Of a stretch of 64,000 nt of DNA, positions 16,771 through 25,557 are shown piece after piece (the stretch's first letter is position 1; each line of letters starts with the position of its first letter). This DNA is from RYN-230 sp963829725 (GTDB lineage Bacteria; Actinomycetota; Actinomycetes; Streptosporangiales; Streptosporangiaceae). The position numbers and the translations under genes are program-made. The stretch spans positions 899,047-963,046 of the forward strand of contig CAWHJW010000005.1 in NCBI GenBank assembly GCA_963829725.1, read 5' to 3'. The notes below the pieces were generated by a model. The model ran no database searches, had not been told where the DNA came from, and saw only the letters and a list, made by a program, of their open reading frames with translations.

Positions 16771-16920
16771 TCTGGGCCGCCGCTTGCAGCGCCTGGGCAC
16801 CGAGTTCCGCGACCGATGACACGTCCCCCACCCCCGCCGTGACCGGGCGCCCGCACCTGCCGCGGGTCCTAGGGTGATCAGGAACACCGGAGGGCCGACT
16901 GCGGGACGGGGTGTGCGACG

Positions 16921-17868
16921 GTGCCCAGCGCGAACTACACCGAGGCCCGGCTGGCCGCGCTGTATGACGCGCTGAACCCGCCCGGCGCGCACACCGAGTT
17001 CTACCTCGGCCTGCCCGGCCCGCCGCCGCAGCGGATCCTGGACATGGGCTGCGGTACCGGCCTGCTCGCCTGCGAGCTCGCGGCCCGCGGGCATGAGGTG
17101 ACGGGTGCGGATCCGGCCGCGGCCATGCTCGCGGTAGCGCAGCGCCGCCCCGGCGGCGGCCGGGTGCGGTGGATCCAGGCCGACGCCGCCGGGCTGTCGG
17201 TCCGTACCCGGTTCGACCTCATCCTGATGACCGGCCACGTATTCCAGCTGCTGCGCGGCGATGCGGACGTCGCCGCGGCGTTGCGCACGCTGCGGCGGCA
17301 CCTGGCGCCCGGCGGCCGGATCGCCCTGGAAACCAGGAACCCGGCCGCCCGGGAATGGCAGTTCTGGACCCCGGAGGAGACCCGGCTGCGCGTCAGCACC
17401 GCCGACGGCCCCGCCGAGATCCATTACGACATCCAGTCCGTGGCCGGCGACCTCGTCACCTACGAGACCTGGTTCCGGTTTCCCGGTGGCGTAACGGCCG
17501 TGGTGCCGGACACGCTGCGCTTCATGAGCCAGGACGAGCTGGCCGCCGTCCTCGCCCGGGCCGGCCTCGCCGCGGCCGCCTGGTACGGCGACTGGGACAG
17601 GTCCCCGGCCGGCCCGGCCAGCCCGGAGATCATCGTCCTCGCGCAGGCCGATGGCGCCGCCGGCCGCAGCCAGGAGATGATGGGAGCCATGCCGCCGGAC
17701 CACGTGACGAACCAGCCGGCCGCCGCCGCGCCGCCGCCCCCGGACGACGGGCCGGTGCTGCCGGGCCAGAGCCGGGAGGACACCGACGCCGGCTGGGGCG
17801 AGCACCCCGAGCCGGACGACGACGAGCGGCTCTACCGCGACCGCCCGCCGCACTGGGACTCTCCCTGA
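16921..17868 (+). CDS. Class I SAM-dependent methyltransferase with a C-terminal acidic extension
   Basis: 315 residues from GTG 16921. The Rossmann SAM-binding motif I ILDMGCGTGLLACEL is at about residues 39-53, followed by the acidic GADPAAAML loop, the ADAAGLSVRTRFDLILM motif and LRRHLAPGGRIALETRNP. The methyltransferase domain ends near residue 250. The last 60 residues are a Pro/Ala linker and an acidic tail (EDTDAGWGEHPEPDDDERLY, then RDRPPHW). I recall similar tails as separate short actinobacterial proteins, so this may be a fusion. Methyl acceptor unknown. Confidence 0.88.
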   Translation: MPSANYTEARLAALYDALNPPGAHTEFYLGLPGPPPQRILDMGCGTGLLACELAARGHEVTGADPAAAMLAVAQRRPGGGRVRWIQADAAGLSVRTRFDLILMTGHVFQLLRGDADVAAALRTLRRHLAPGGRIALETRNPAAREWQFWTPEETRLRVSTADGPAEIHYDIQSVAGDLVTYETWFRFPGGVTAVVPDTLRFMSQDELAAVLARAGLAAAAWYGDWDRSPAGPASPEIIVLAQADGAAGRSQEMMGAMPPDHVTNQPAAAAPPPPDDGPVLPGQSREDTDAGWGEHPEPDDDERLYRDRPPHWDSP

Positions 17869-17896
17869 CCAGGCCCCGGTCAGCCCCGCGGGGCGG

Positions 17897-19580
17897 TCAG
17901 CGGATGCGGGCGAGCAGCAGGGTGATGTCGTCTTCGCCACGCTGGCGCAGTGCCTGGGTGACCGTCTCGCAGCATCGGTCCAGCGTGGTGCCCGGCTGGG
18001 CGAGAGCGGCGCTGAGGGTCTCGCGCATCGCGGCCAGGCCGTCGCCGAGCGGGCGGGTGCGGCTTTCGGCCAGCCCATCGGTGTAGAGGGCGAGGACCCC
18101 GCCGGGTGGCAGCTCCAGCCGGGTGACCGCGAAGGGCCCGGCGGCCAGGCCGAGCGGGAGACCGTCCGGCAGGTCGAGAACCTCCGTGGCCCCGCCGGGC
18201 AGCGCGAGCACGGGCGGCGGGTGCCCGGCCTTCGCGATCAGGCAGGCTTTCTCGGGCGGGTCGATGACGGCGCAGATACAGGTGGCGTACGGGGTGCCGG
18301 GCATGCCGGCGGCCATCCGGTCCAGCCAGGCCCAGCACGTCATCGGGCGGCAGCCCCACCTCGGCCAGGGCGTGCGCCGCGGTGCGCAGCTGGACCATGA
18401 CCGCTGCGGCCTCCGGTCCATGGCCCATCGCGTCCCCCACCACCACCGCAGCCTGCCCGTCGGGCAGGGCGACGATGTCGTGCCAGTCACCGCCGACCAC
18501 GCTGGCCCCGACCGGCAGGTACCGGCTGGCCACCTCGAGGGCGGAGGGCACCCGCGGCTCGGCCGGGGCCAGTCCCTGCTGCAGGGCGAACGCGGTCCGC
18601 CGCTCCCGGTGATACAGCCGGGCATTATCGACGCACACGGCGGTACGGGCCGCCAGCTCGATGGCGAGCGTGATGTCCGCGCTCCCGAAGCCGGGGGCGC
18701 CGGCCACCCGGGCAAAGGTGAGGCAGCCGAGCACCACGTTCCGGGCGGCCAGCGGCACGGCCAGGAAGGAGGCGTAGCCAGCCATGGCGTCCCGGCTACC
18801 GGGGCGGCGGGCCCGCCGCTGCCCGGTCTCGGTGGCCACCGGCCCGGTGGTCACCGGGCTGTCCGTGGTCATCGCCTGGTAGCTGGGTGAGTCCGGCCCG
18901 AGTACCAGTACCTCGCCGGGCCGCAGCAGCTTGCTGGTCACCGAGGAGGGCTGGCCGGCCAGCCGGGCGGCGAGGCGCCGCACCACGGCCGCGGGTCCCG
19001 GGCCTTCCGCGCTGGGCTCATCGACGGCAAGCAGGCGCTCGGACACGAAGATGGCGGCCGCATCGGCGAAGGCGGGCACGGCCACCTCGGTGAACTCCCG
19101 GGCCGTCCGGGCCAGGTCGAGCGTGGTGCCGATCCTGGTCGCCGCCTCACGGAGCAGGTCTGGCCCTGGGCGGCCGGGAAGCTGCCGGGCGATCACCATG
19201 GCACCACTGCCCGGCCCGGCCACCGGCTCCCAATGCAGGGCCACCGGTCCAGTGCCGGTGCCGGGCGCGGCCGGCAGTGTCCCGGACCACGTCCGGCCCG
19301 CGCCTGCCTCGGCCAGCGCCGCCGCGATGAGATCCCGCTGGCCTTCGCCGGCGGGCAGGACGTCCGCCACGTGCCGCCCGGCCGCCATGACCGCCGGCTG
19401 GGCGAACAGCCGCTCCGCGGTCACCGACCACGATGCCACCCGGCCCTCGCTGTCCACGGTGAACACGGCCAGGCCAGTCAGGTCCGGACCGCGCCGTCCC
19501 GGCGGCGCAGCATCGCTCTCCCCCGCTAACTGCGATAACACCGTGTCCGCACCCATCCTGACGGCCGCTCCCCGTGCCAT
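17897..19580 (-). pseudogene. PAS-GAF-PP2C (SpoIIE-type) phosphatase with one frameshift
   Basis: From ATG 19580 (ATG 19556 also possible): a PAS-like domain (LAVFTVDSEGRVASWSVTAE) to about residue 140, a GAF domain (REAATRIGTTLDLARTAREF ... FASADITLAIELAARTAVCV-type end), then SpoIIE/PP2C: GGDWHDIVALPDGQAAVVVG, DAMGHGPEAAAVM. Near 18325 an extra G in a G run shifts the frame. The rest continues in another frame (AGHPPPVLALPGG, LALYTDGLAESR, EDDITLLLARI) to the stop at 17897. Restored, it would be a complete Rsb-type phosphatase dephosphorylating an anti-anti-sigma (STAS) protein in response to a sensory signal. The STAS gene at 24239-24796 is a conceivable but distant partner. Confidence 0.85.
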
Positions 19581-19978
19581 CTTCCCGGCCTTCCGCGCCG
19601 CGGCCCGGCCTGGCCCGCCGCCATTCGATCGCAGGGCCAGTACACGCGGCGAGATCAGCCAGTGCCTGCCTGCCGAAATAATGTGTAGATCCGAAATGTA
19701 CCGCACCAAAACGGCCCCATTAGGTCAACCGGCGGATTCAGCCCGGCCGGCGGTGGCCGCTCCCGGGCTCTCCGCCGCCGGCCATGGGTGGGCGAGGGAC
19801 CCATCTAGCCCAGCGTCCGGGTGATCACCCAGGCGAACCGCGTTCCTCGGCGGGCGGTGCGGTTCTCGCCGCGAGTGGCCTAACGCTAACTGCGCCACCG
19901 GCCAGGCCGGGCTCAAATTTCCGGCACGCTGCTACCATCCGTAGGGCCGACCACTCACTCCCGGGGAAACCTCTGCGG

Positions 19979-20686
19979 ATGGCTGCACGGAACTCGAAAT
20001 CACCGGTCCCAGGCCCGACAACGCGTGACCGGCTGTCCAGCGAGGCTGCGCGCCTGTTTGCGGAGCGTGGTTATCACGGCACATCCATCAATGACGTCGC
20101 GAGTGCGCTCGGGATTCAGAAGAGTTCGCTGTATGCCTACATCACCGGCAAAGCCGATCTGCTCGGCGAAATTGCCCTCACCGGGGCCGCGGCCTTCCAT
20201 GAGGCACTGAACACGCTGCCCGCGGGGGCATCCCCGGGCGAAAGGCTGCGGCTGGCCTTCCAGGCCCACCTGAGCGTGGTGGAAAGTCAGCTGGACGTGG
20301 CCACGGTGTGGCTTCAGGAATGGCGCTACCTCACCGGCGAGCCGCGAAGCGTCTTCCTCAGGGAACGGCGCCGCTACGAACAGCGGATCCGCGACCTGTT
20401 CGAGGCGGCGGCCCGGTCCGGTGAACTACGCGGGGACCTTGCCACCGACGACGCGGTCCTTGTCTTCCTGTCCCTGGCCAATTCGGCCTATACCTGGCTC
20501 ACCGCGGGCACCGATGTCGCCGCGCTTTCCTCTCGGCTCATGCCGGTTCTGCTCCGCGGGATCGGGCCGGAACGCGGCGACCCAACGCCCCGGCCCGGTA
20601 GCCGACCGGTCATCACGCCCGAATCTCCGGCGGATAACGTGGCCGGCCACGATGGCCCCTCCATTCCCCGGTCCGGTCAGCCATAG
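19979..20686 (+). CDS. TetR-family transcriptional regulator
   Basis: 235 residues from ATG 19979. The helix-turn-helix is at about residues 12-60: RLSSEAARLFAERGYHGTSI, NDVASALGIQKSSLYAYITG, KADLLGEIA. The ligand domain has VWLQEWRYLTGEPRSVFLRE and ends RLMPVLLRGI, followed by a 35-residue Pro/Gly tail. In actinobacteria this subtype (KstR2/PaaR/FadR-like) controls acyl-CoA catabolic genes. Its 3' end overlaps the convergent acyl-CoA ligase pseudogene by 10 bases. It probably binds the palindromes at 21769-21850 and controls the aromatic-acid genes there (inference). Confidence 0.9.
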   Translation: MAARNSKSPVPGPTTRDRLSSEAARLFAERGYHGTSINDVASALGIQKSSLYAYITGKADLLGEIALTGAAAFHEALNTLPAGASPGERLRLAFQAHLSVVESQLDVATVWLQEWRYLTGEPRSVFLRERRRYEQRIRDLFEAAARSGELRGDLATDDAVLVFLSLANSAYTWLTAGTDVAALSSRLMPVLLRGIGPERGDPTPRPGSRPVITPESPADNVAGHDGPSIPRSGQP

Positions 20687-21678
20687 ATGTAGGTACCCGG
20701 AGCCGCCGCCGACTTGGGCAGCGGATCGGCGCGCAGCTCGATGCGCCTGGGCACCTTGAAGCCGGCGATCCGGTTCCGGCAGTGCGTGGCGAGCTCGTCC
20801 GGCGTCACGCCCAGCCGGGAACGACGACGGCGTGCACGGCCTCCCCCCAGCGCGGGTCGGGGACGCCGAAGACGGCCACCTCCTCGGCCGAGGGATGGTC
20901 GGCCAGGGCGTCTTCCACCTCGGTCGAGTAGATGTCCTCCCCGCCGCTGGGCACGAGCAGCGTCTGCGTGACTGCTTCCCGCTCGATGAGGTCGAGCGCC
21001 AGCTCGGGATCGAACTTCGGCATGACGACGTGGGTCCCGCCGCCCCCGACGGTGGCCAGCGTCCCGATGACGCCGCCGGTGTGGGACATGGGCGAGGCGA
21101 CGAGCCACCGGGTCTGCTGGTCGAACGGCCGGGTCGCCATGAAGTGCAGAGCGCTGGAGACCAGGCTCTGGTGGGTGTGCATGGCCCCCTTGGCCACGCC
21201 CGTCGTGCCGGACGTGTAGAACAGCACGGCCAGGTCGTCCTCGGTTACCCCCTCCCCCAGCGGCACCTCATAAGCCGACGCGACCAGCTCGTCGTAGTCG
21301 CCGGGCATGGCCAGCACCCGCCGCCGCGGCCCCCGGGTACTCGGCATCGGCGAACAACACGCTCACCCCGGCGTCATCGAGGATCTCCCGCATCTCGGCG
21401 GGAGCGAGCCGGGAATTCACCGGGACCAGCACGAAACCCGCCGCCGGAAGACCGAGGTGCAGCTCGAGGTAACGCTCAGAGTTGAGCCCGATGACGCCTA
21501 TCCGGTCGCCGGGGGCCAGCCCGAGGCCGCGCATCGCGCCGGCCAGGCACCGCGCGCCGAGCTCCGCATAGCTGCGCCGCTCGCCGCCGCACACGACGGC
21601 CATGATCTGGCAGCGATGGCAGCGGCCTGCCCGATCGAGCGGCTGGGCGAAGGTATACATGCGATCGCCTCCCAGCAC
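20677..21678 (-). pseudogene. Acyl/aryl-CoA synthetase (AMP-binding), internally deleted and frameshifted
   Basis: Three frames must be joined. The N-terminal part MRGLGLAPGDRIGVIGLNSE with FVLVPVNSRLAPAEMREILD lies near 21678-21340. The core, in a second frame, has VLFYTSGTTGVAKGAMHTHQ (P-loop), MSHTGGVIGTLATVGGGGTH and VTQTLLVPS. It then jumps straight to GGEDIYSTEVEDALADHPS, skipping roughly 150-200 residues that include the GYGMTE and RTGD motifs. After a second shift near 20815 come CRNRIAGFKVPRRIELRADP and LPKSAAAPGT, where the catalytic C-terminal Lys region (LPKSAAGKxxK) is altered. It cannot be active. It was probably an aryl-CoA or medium-chain ligase of the adjacent pathway. Confidence 0.88.
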
Positions 21679-21768
21679 AGAGCCAGGCCACTTACCCCTC
21701 AGTGGCGGCTGACCAGCGCGGGCGAGCGAACTTCGCTGCGTTCCGGTTTAGTTCGTAATCAGTCCATC

Positions 21769-21850
21769 ACCGAACGTTCGGTCGGGTATCAACGCTTTTG
21801 TGAACCGGTTCACGCGCGTACTATCTCCAGCAAGAGCGAACGAACGTTCG
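21769..21850. promoter_or_regulatory. Three palindromic operator-like sites in a divergent promoter region
   Basis: ACCGAACGTTCGGT (21769-21782) and GTGAACCGGTTCAC (21800-21813) are perfect 14-bp palindromes; CGAACGTTCG recurs at 21841-21850. They lie between the minus-strand acyl-CoA ligase (start about 21678) and the plus-strand hydrolase (start 21949). The AACGTT core sites are typical of TetR-family operators, and the TetR at 19979 is the obvious candidate. The middle palindrome has a different core and may bind another regulator. Confidence 0.75.
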
Positions 21851-21948
21851 GTATTGCGCAGCAGGCCCGACCGGGCTGGCTGGTCGGGTCCGCCCACCAG
21901 CCGGAACGGCCGCAGCGGGCAGCGCCGGGGGAAGGATAAGGACCCCAG

Positions 21949-22801
21949 ATGAGACCAAGCACAGCCACGGCGCCGGTCACCGATGAGTTCATCCGCATCG
22001 GTGGGCTGCGGATCCACGCCCAGGCCCGCGGGGAAGGCGAGCCGCTACTGCTCTACTCCGGCATCTGGGGTGAAGTGAGGCTGTGGGACGGCCTGCTGCC
22101 CTATCTGCCCGGGTTCCGCACGATCGCCTTCGACCCGCCGGGGATCGGCCGCTCCGAGATGCCCGCCCTGCCGCTGACCATGCCCGGGCTGGCCCGCTTC
22201 GGCACCTCGGTCCTCGACGAATTCGGCATCGAATCCGCCCACGTCCTCGGGGCATCGTTCGGCGGCGCGGTCGCGCAGCAGATGGCCTTCATGCATCCGC
22301 GCCGGGTACGCCGGCTCGTGCTGGTGTTCAACCTCCTTCGGCGGCTTCGCCATGCCGGGCAGCCTGGAAGCGCTCTGGCACTTCATCCATCCGCGCAGCT
22401 ACCACCCGCAACGGCTGGAACGGCTGGCGGGCGCCATGTTCGGCGGGCGGCTGCGGGCCGAGCCGGAACTGGTCCGAACCATGCACATCCGGCGCCCGGC
22501 GAGCACCATGGCCGCCCTGTACCGGATGGCGCCGCTCTTCGGCTGGACGAGCCTGCCCTGGCTGTGGGGTATCCGGCACCCGACGTTGGTCGTGGCCGGT
22601 GACGACGACCCGGTCACCCCGCTGGTGAACCACCGGGTGATCGCGGCCCTGGTGCCGCGCGCGAGGCTGCACATCGTCCGCGGTGGCGGGCACCTGGCCC
22701 TGCTGGACAGCGCCGCCGAGGTCGGCCCGGTCATCACGAGCTTCCTGCGTGGCGATGTCGCGGACCAGGACCCGGCTCTCGAGCTGCGGGCGGTCGGCTG
22801 A
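21949..22801 (+). pseudogene. Alpha/beta hydrolase (PHA-depolymerase-like) with one frameshift
   Basis: From ATG 21949: GEGEPLLLYSGIWGEVRLWD (oxyanion region), then FDPPGIGRSEMP and the nucleophile elbow HVLGASFGGAVAQQ. After VRRLVLV an extra T near 22330 shifts the frame. The natural continuation (STSFGGFAMPGSLEALWHFI) is in the next frame through VVAGDDDPVTPLVNHRVI (acid) and IVRGGGHLALLDS (His) to 22801. Repaired, it is about 283 residues with an intact Ser-Asp-His triad. The sequence around the shift resembles poly(3-hydroxyalkanoate) depolymerase-type hydrolases. The gene reads directly into the PaaI thioesterase three bases later. Confidence 0.85.
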
Positions 22802-22804
22802 TCC

Positions 22805-23218
22805 ATGGACCAGGCGCGGCGCAGCGCCGCCCGCATGTACGCCGACGACCAGGCGGTCAAGGCACTGGGCATCAGCATCGAGGACGTCGCGCCGGGACGC
22901 GCCACGGCCCGGATGCGGGTGAGCGCCGACATGGTGAACGGCCACGGGATGGCGCACGGGGGCTATGTGTTCCTGCTCGCCGATACCGCCTTCGCCTACG
23001 CGTGCAACAGTTATGGCCCGGTCACCGTGGCCGGGGCCTGCGAGATCACGTTCCTCAGGCCAGCCCGCGAGGGCGATGAGCTCATCGCGACGGCCGGGGA
23101 GCGGGTGCGGGTGGGCCGCAGCGGCATCTACGATGTCAGCGTCCGCCAGGCCGGCGGGGAGGTGCTGGCCGAGCTGCGCGGGCACAGCCGGACACTGCGG
23201 CCAGCAGGAACGGGGTAG
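22805..23218 (+). CDS. paaI: PaaI-family hydroxyphenylacetyl-CoA thioesterase
   Basis: 137 residues from ATG 22805, starting three bases after the hydrolase stop, so one operon. Hotdog fold with the PaaI signature VNGHGMAHGGYVFLLADTAF at about residues 43-62 (catalytic Asp in LAD). The N-terminal AARMYADDQAVKALGISIED matches PaaI proteins, which hydrolyse dead-end phenylacetyl- or hydroxyphenylacetyl-CoA in phenylacetate catabolism. Together with the PaaN remnant just downstream this supports a phenylacetate-type operon. It is the only undamaged enzyme of the group. Confidence 0.88.
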   Translation: MDQARRSAARMYADDQAVKALGISIEDVAPGRATARMRVSADMVNGHGMAHGGYVFLLADTAFAYACNSYGPVTVAGACEITFLRPAREGDELIATAGERVRVGRSGIYDVSVRQAGGEVLAELRGHSRTLRPAGTG

Positions 23219-23220
23219 AC

Positions 23221-24202
23221 CGGGCGCTGCAGGCAATCCGTGAGCGGGGCTGCTCGTAGCGCTATCCCGAGTCGCCGAGCCCGCGCTGGTACGGCGAGAC
23301 GGCGGCGGCCGACGGGCGGCCGCCTTCGAGGGGCGCCTGGGCCGCCCGTTCGGGCTCACCCAGCCGGGCGTGAGCGGCCTGGTGGGCGAGGAGGTGTCCC
23401 CCTATGGCCCGCACCTGGGGATTGGCTACCCCCGGGTGACCGACCGCTGCTGGGCGCGATGCGGGCCGCGATGCCCGCCTGGCGCGACGCGGGCCCGCAG
23501 CTGCGCGCCGCCGTGTGCCGCGACCCTGCCGCCCGCCCTCACCACGGCGGCCTGCCGGGAGGTCCTGGCCGAGAACGGGTTCGGCGCCAACCTCGTCACA
23601 CTGGTCGCCGAGGCACCCGGTGAGCGGGCAGCCGCCGCACTCGCGGTACGCGACGAGGTCAGGATCGTCGATTTCACCGGTTCCACCGGGTTCGGCCAGT
23701 GGCTGGAAGCCAACGCCAGGCAGGCGCAGGTCTACACGGAGAAGTCCGGCGTGAACACGGTCGTTATCGACTCCACCGACGATTTCAGCGGGATCTGCGC
23801 GAACCTGGCTTTCTCGCTGCCGCTCTACAGCGGCCAGATGTGCACCACCCCGCAGAACGTGCTGGTGCCCGGGACGGCATTGCCGCGGATGGCGGGCACA
23901 AGACGTTCGGCGAGGCCGCCCAGGGCATGGCCGCGGCCGTCAGCAAGCTGCTGGGCGACGACGCGCGCTGGGGAACTGCTCGGCGCGATCGTGAACCCCG
24001 CTGTGCCCGAGCGGATCGAGCAGGCTCCCGGGCTCGGCGACGTGGTGCTGCCGGCCCGGGCCATCACCCATCCGGAGTTCCCGCACGCGGTCATCCGCAC
24101 CCCGGTCATCGTCGGCGTCAACGTGGCCGACGAGGCCAGCTACGGGCGGGAGTGCTTCGGCCCGGTCGCGTTCCTCATCGGCACCGACTCCACCCGATTT
24201 CC
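23221..24202 (+). pseudogene. PaaN-like aldehyde dehydrogenase, deleted and multiply frameshifted
   Basis: Pieces of phenylacetate degradation protein PaaN in successive frames: LQAIRERGC, a TAG at 23257-23259, RYPESPSPRWYGETAAADG, AAFEGRLGRPFGLTQPG, GAMRAAMPAWRDAGPQLRAA. Then it jumps to REVLAENGFGANLVTLVAEA, losing roughly 150-200 central residues, before DFTGSTGFGQWLEANARQAQ and VYTEKSGVNTVVIDSTDDFS, with LPLYSGQMCTTPQNVLVPG holding the catalytic Cys. Further shifts follow (about 23880 and 23970), then ASYGRECFGPVAFLIGTDST, after which the 3' end is missing. A clear dead gene, fixing the identity of the catabolic island. Confidence 0.88.
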
Positions 24203-24238
24203 ATGCCACCGGGGCGCATCCCGCCGCCAACGCCGCGC

Positions 24239-24796
24239 TCACCGACGCCGAAAGGCACCGCCGCGCCGGAGCTGACCGCCGCGGGCCCCGCCCTGCTCCT
24301 CAGGCAACCGCGGACGTCCGCCACGAAGCGGCGGCCGGCGCGGGGCGGGCGCGCCCGGGGCAGGCGCGGCGCTGGTGGCGGCGCTGGTGGCGGCGCTGGT
24401 GGCGGCGCCGCCTGCGGGGCCATGCTGGGGGGCCGCGGGGTCTACGGCCTCCCGGACCGTGGCGAAGATGGGGAAGTGCCGGTACAGCCCGGTCATGTGC
24501 AGGACCCGGGCCGCCTGCGGCGAGACCGCGGCCAGGCGCACGAACCCGCCCAGCAGCCTGGCGTGGCGGCCGGCGCCGACCAGCACCGCGAGCCCGACGG
24601 CGTCACACGCGCTCACCCTGGACAGGTCGATGACCAGCCCGCTGGAGCCGGGGCGGAGCAGGCCCAGGAGCTGCTCGCGCAGGACCTGGGCGCTGGCCAC
24701 GCCGAGTTCGCCGGCCAGCTCGGCCACGGTGACCCCGTCCCTGGTGCGGGTGGACAAGCCCAGGCCGGAACTGCCCCTGCTTCCGGAGTTCTGCAT
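24239..24796 (-). CDS. STAS-domain anti-sigma factor antagonist with low-complexity tail
   Basis: 185 residues from ATG 24796 after CCAGGAGA. Residues 1-115 form a STAS domain: VTVAELAGELGVASAQVLRE, VIDLSRVSACDAVGLAVLVG with the Ser/Asp region where such proteins are phosphorylated, then VRLAAVSPQAARVLHMTGL. STAS proteins bind anti-sigma kinases and release sigma factors. The last 60 residues are a repetitive AATS and Arg/Gly-rich tail encoded by a 12-bp tandem repeat, and the gene runs into the end of the PaaN remnant. The original stop has probably been lost and the tail is read-through of repeat DNA. Confidence 0.85.
   Translation of the reverse strand: MQNSGSRGSSGLGLSTRTRDGVTVAELAGELGVASAQVLREQLLGLLRPGSSGLVIDLSRVSACDAVGLAVLVGAGRHARLLGGFVRLAAVSPQAARVLHMTGLYRHFPIFATVREAVDPAAPQHGPAGGAATSAATSAATSAAPAPGAPAPRRPPLRGGRPRLPEEQGGARGGQLRRGGAFRRR
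24368..24403. repeat. 12-bp tandem repeat, three copies
   Basis: The unit GGCGCTGGTGGC in the 3' part of the STAS gene encodes AATS repeats. Confidence 0.85.
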
Positions 24797-24830
24797 GGGT
24801 CTCCTGGCGAGGCGATAGGCGCCAGCTGAG

Positions 24831-25040
24831 TCAGAGCCTGGTCAGCTTGGCGTAGGGCGCGCTGATCCGGTACTTGACGTTGCCGAAATCCACAAGCACG
24901 GTGTCGGCCTCGAGAGCGATGACGCGGCCGAGACCGTACCGGTCGTGCGTCACCAGGTCCTGAACCTCGAACTGCTCGACAGGATCGGGCGCGGCCGCGG
25001 GCTTGTTGAACGGGCTTCCGGGCACGGGACGCCGGGTCAC
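24831..25040 (-). CDS. Small CarD/KOW-like beta-barrel protein
   Basis: 69 residues from GTG 25040. After a disordered Pro-rich start, residues 22-69 read VEQFEVQDLVTHDRYGLGRV, then IALEADTVLVDFGN and YRISAPYAKLTRL. Conserved small actinobacterial proteins with VTHDRYGLGRV and VDFG motifs resemble the RNA-polymerase-interaction barrel of CarD/TRCF, but the CarD DNA-binding helical domain is absent. Function unknown. It is co-oriented with the STAS gene 34 bases downstream. Confidence 0.7.
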   Translation of the reverse strand: MTRRPVPGSPFNKPAAAPDPVEQFEVQDLVTHDRYGLGRVIALEADTVLVDFGNVKYRISAPYAKLTRL

Positions 25041-25107
25041 GGCGCGGGCTGGTTTCTCATCATCACCAGTATGCGCTCCGCAGCCCCGCCACGGGAGCCT
25101 GCCCGTG

Positions 25108-25407
25108 TCACAGCCTGTCGGTGACCCAGTGCCAGCCCTTGCGCTCGTCCCATGCCGGGTGCACCACCGAGGGGCCAGCGGCGTCGGACATCTGGGACAC
25201 GAGCCGGATCAGCTCGTGGTGGAAGTCCACGGGGGTGTGCTTGCCCTCATGCGGGGCGACCGCCACGAGGGTCACGGCCCATCCCTCACCGCCGGCCAGC
25301 CGGACGGTGACATTGCCGTTGTAGTCACGGCCAACCGCCGCGATGGCCTCGGCCCGGACGAGGTCACTTCCGTCGTCCTTGGCCACCCACACATCAGGCG
25401 CGGTCAT
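25108..25407 (-). CDS. Conserved hypothetical protein (99 aa)
   Basis: 99 residues from ATG 25407, preceded by a GGAGGTGG-type ribosome site. Soluble, mixed alpha/beta (VWVAKDDGSDLVRAEAIAAV, VTVRLAGGEGWAVTLVAVAP) with a Trp-rich end (ERKGWHWVTDRL). The intact frame, good ribosome site and protein-like composition support a real gene. I do not recognise the family or a function. Confidence 0.65.
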   Translation of the reverse strand: MTAPDVWVAKDDGSDLVRAEAIAAVGRDYNGNVTVRLAGGEGWAVTLVAVAPHEGKHTPVDFHHELIRLVSQMSDAAGPSVVHPAWDERKGWHWVTDRL

Positions 25408-25557
25408 GGGCCACCTCCAGGCTCATCCAGCACGGCTCTACCGCCACAGTCCCCTCCCACAGTGGCACATCCCCGGAACGCTATGGCCGGGCCGCGGCAC
25501 GCAGGTTCCGGCGGGGGCCAGCCATCTGGCCGCCGTGGCCGGCCGCCACGGCCCCGC

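Noticed and set aside
17897..19580. Programmed frameshift in the SpoIIE-type phosphatase
   Set aside because: The shift occurs at GGG-CC without a slippery heptamer, upstream ribosome-like element or pseudoknot, and similar shifts occur in many unrelated genes of the window.
24368..24403. 12-bp and similar repeats as a CRISPR array
   Set aside because: The units are contiguous with no spacers and lie in coding frame. No cas genes occur in the window.
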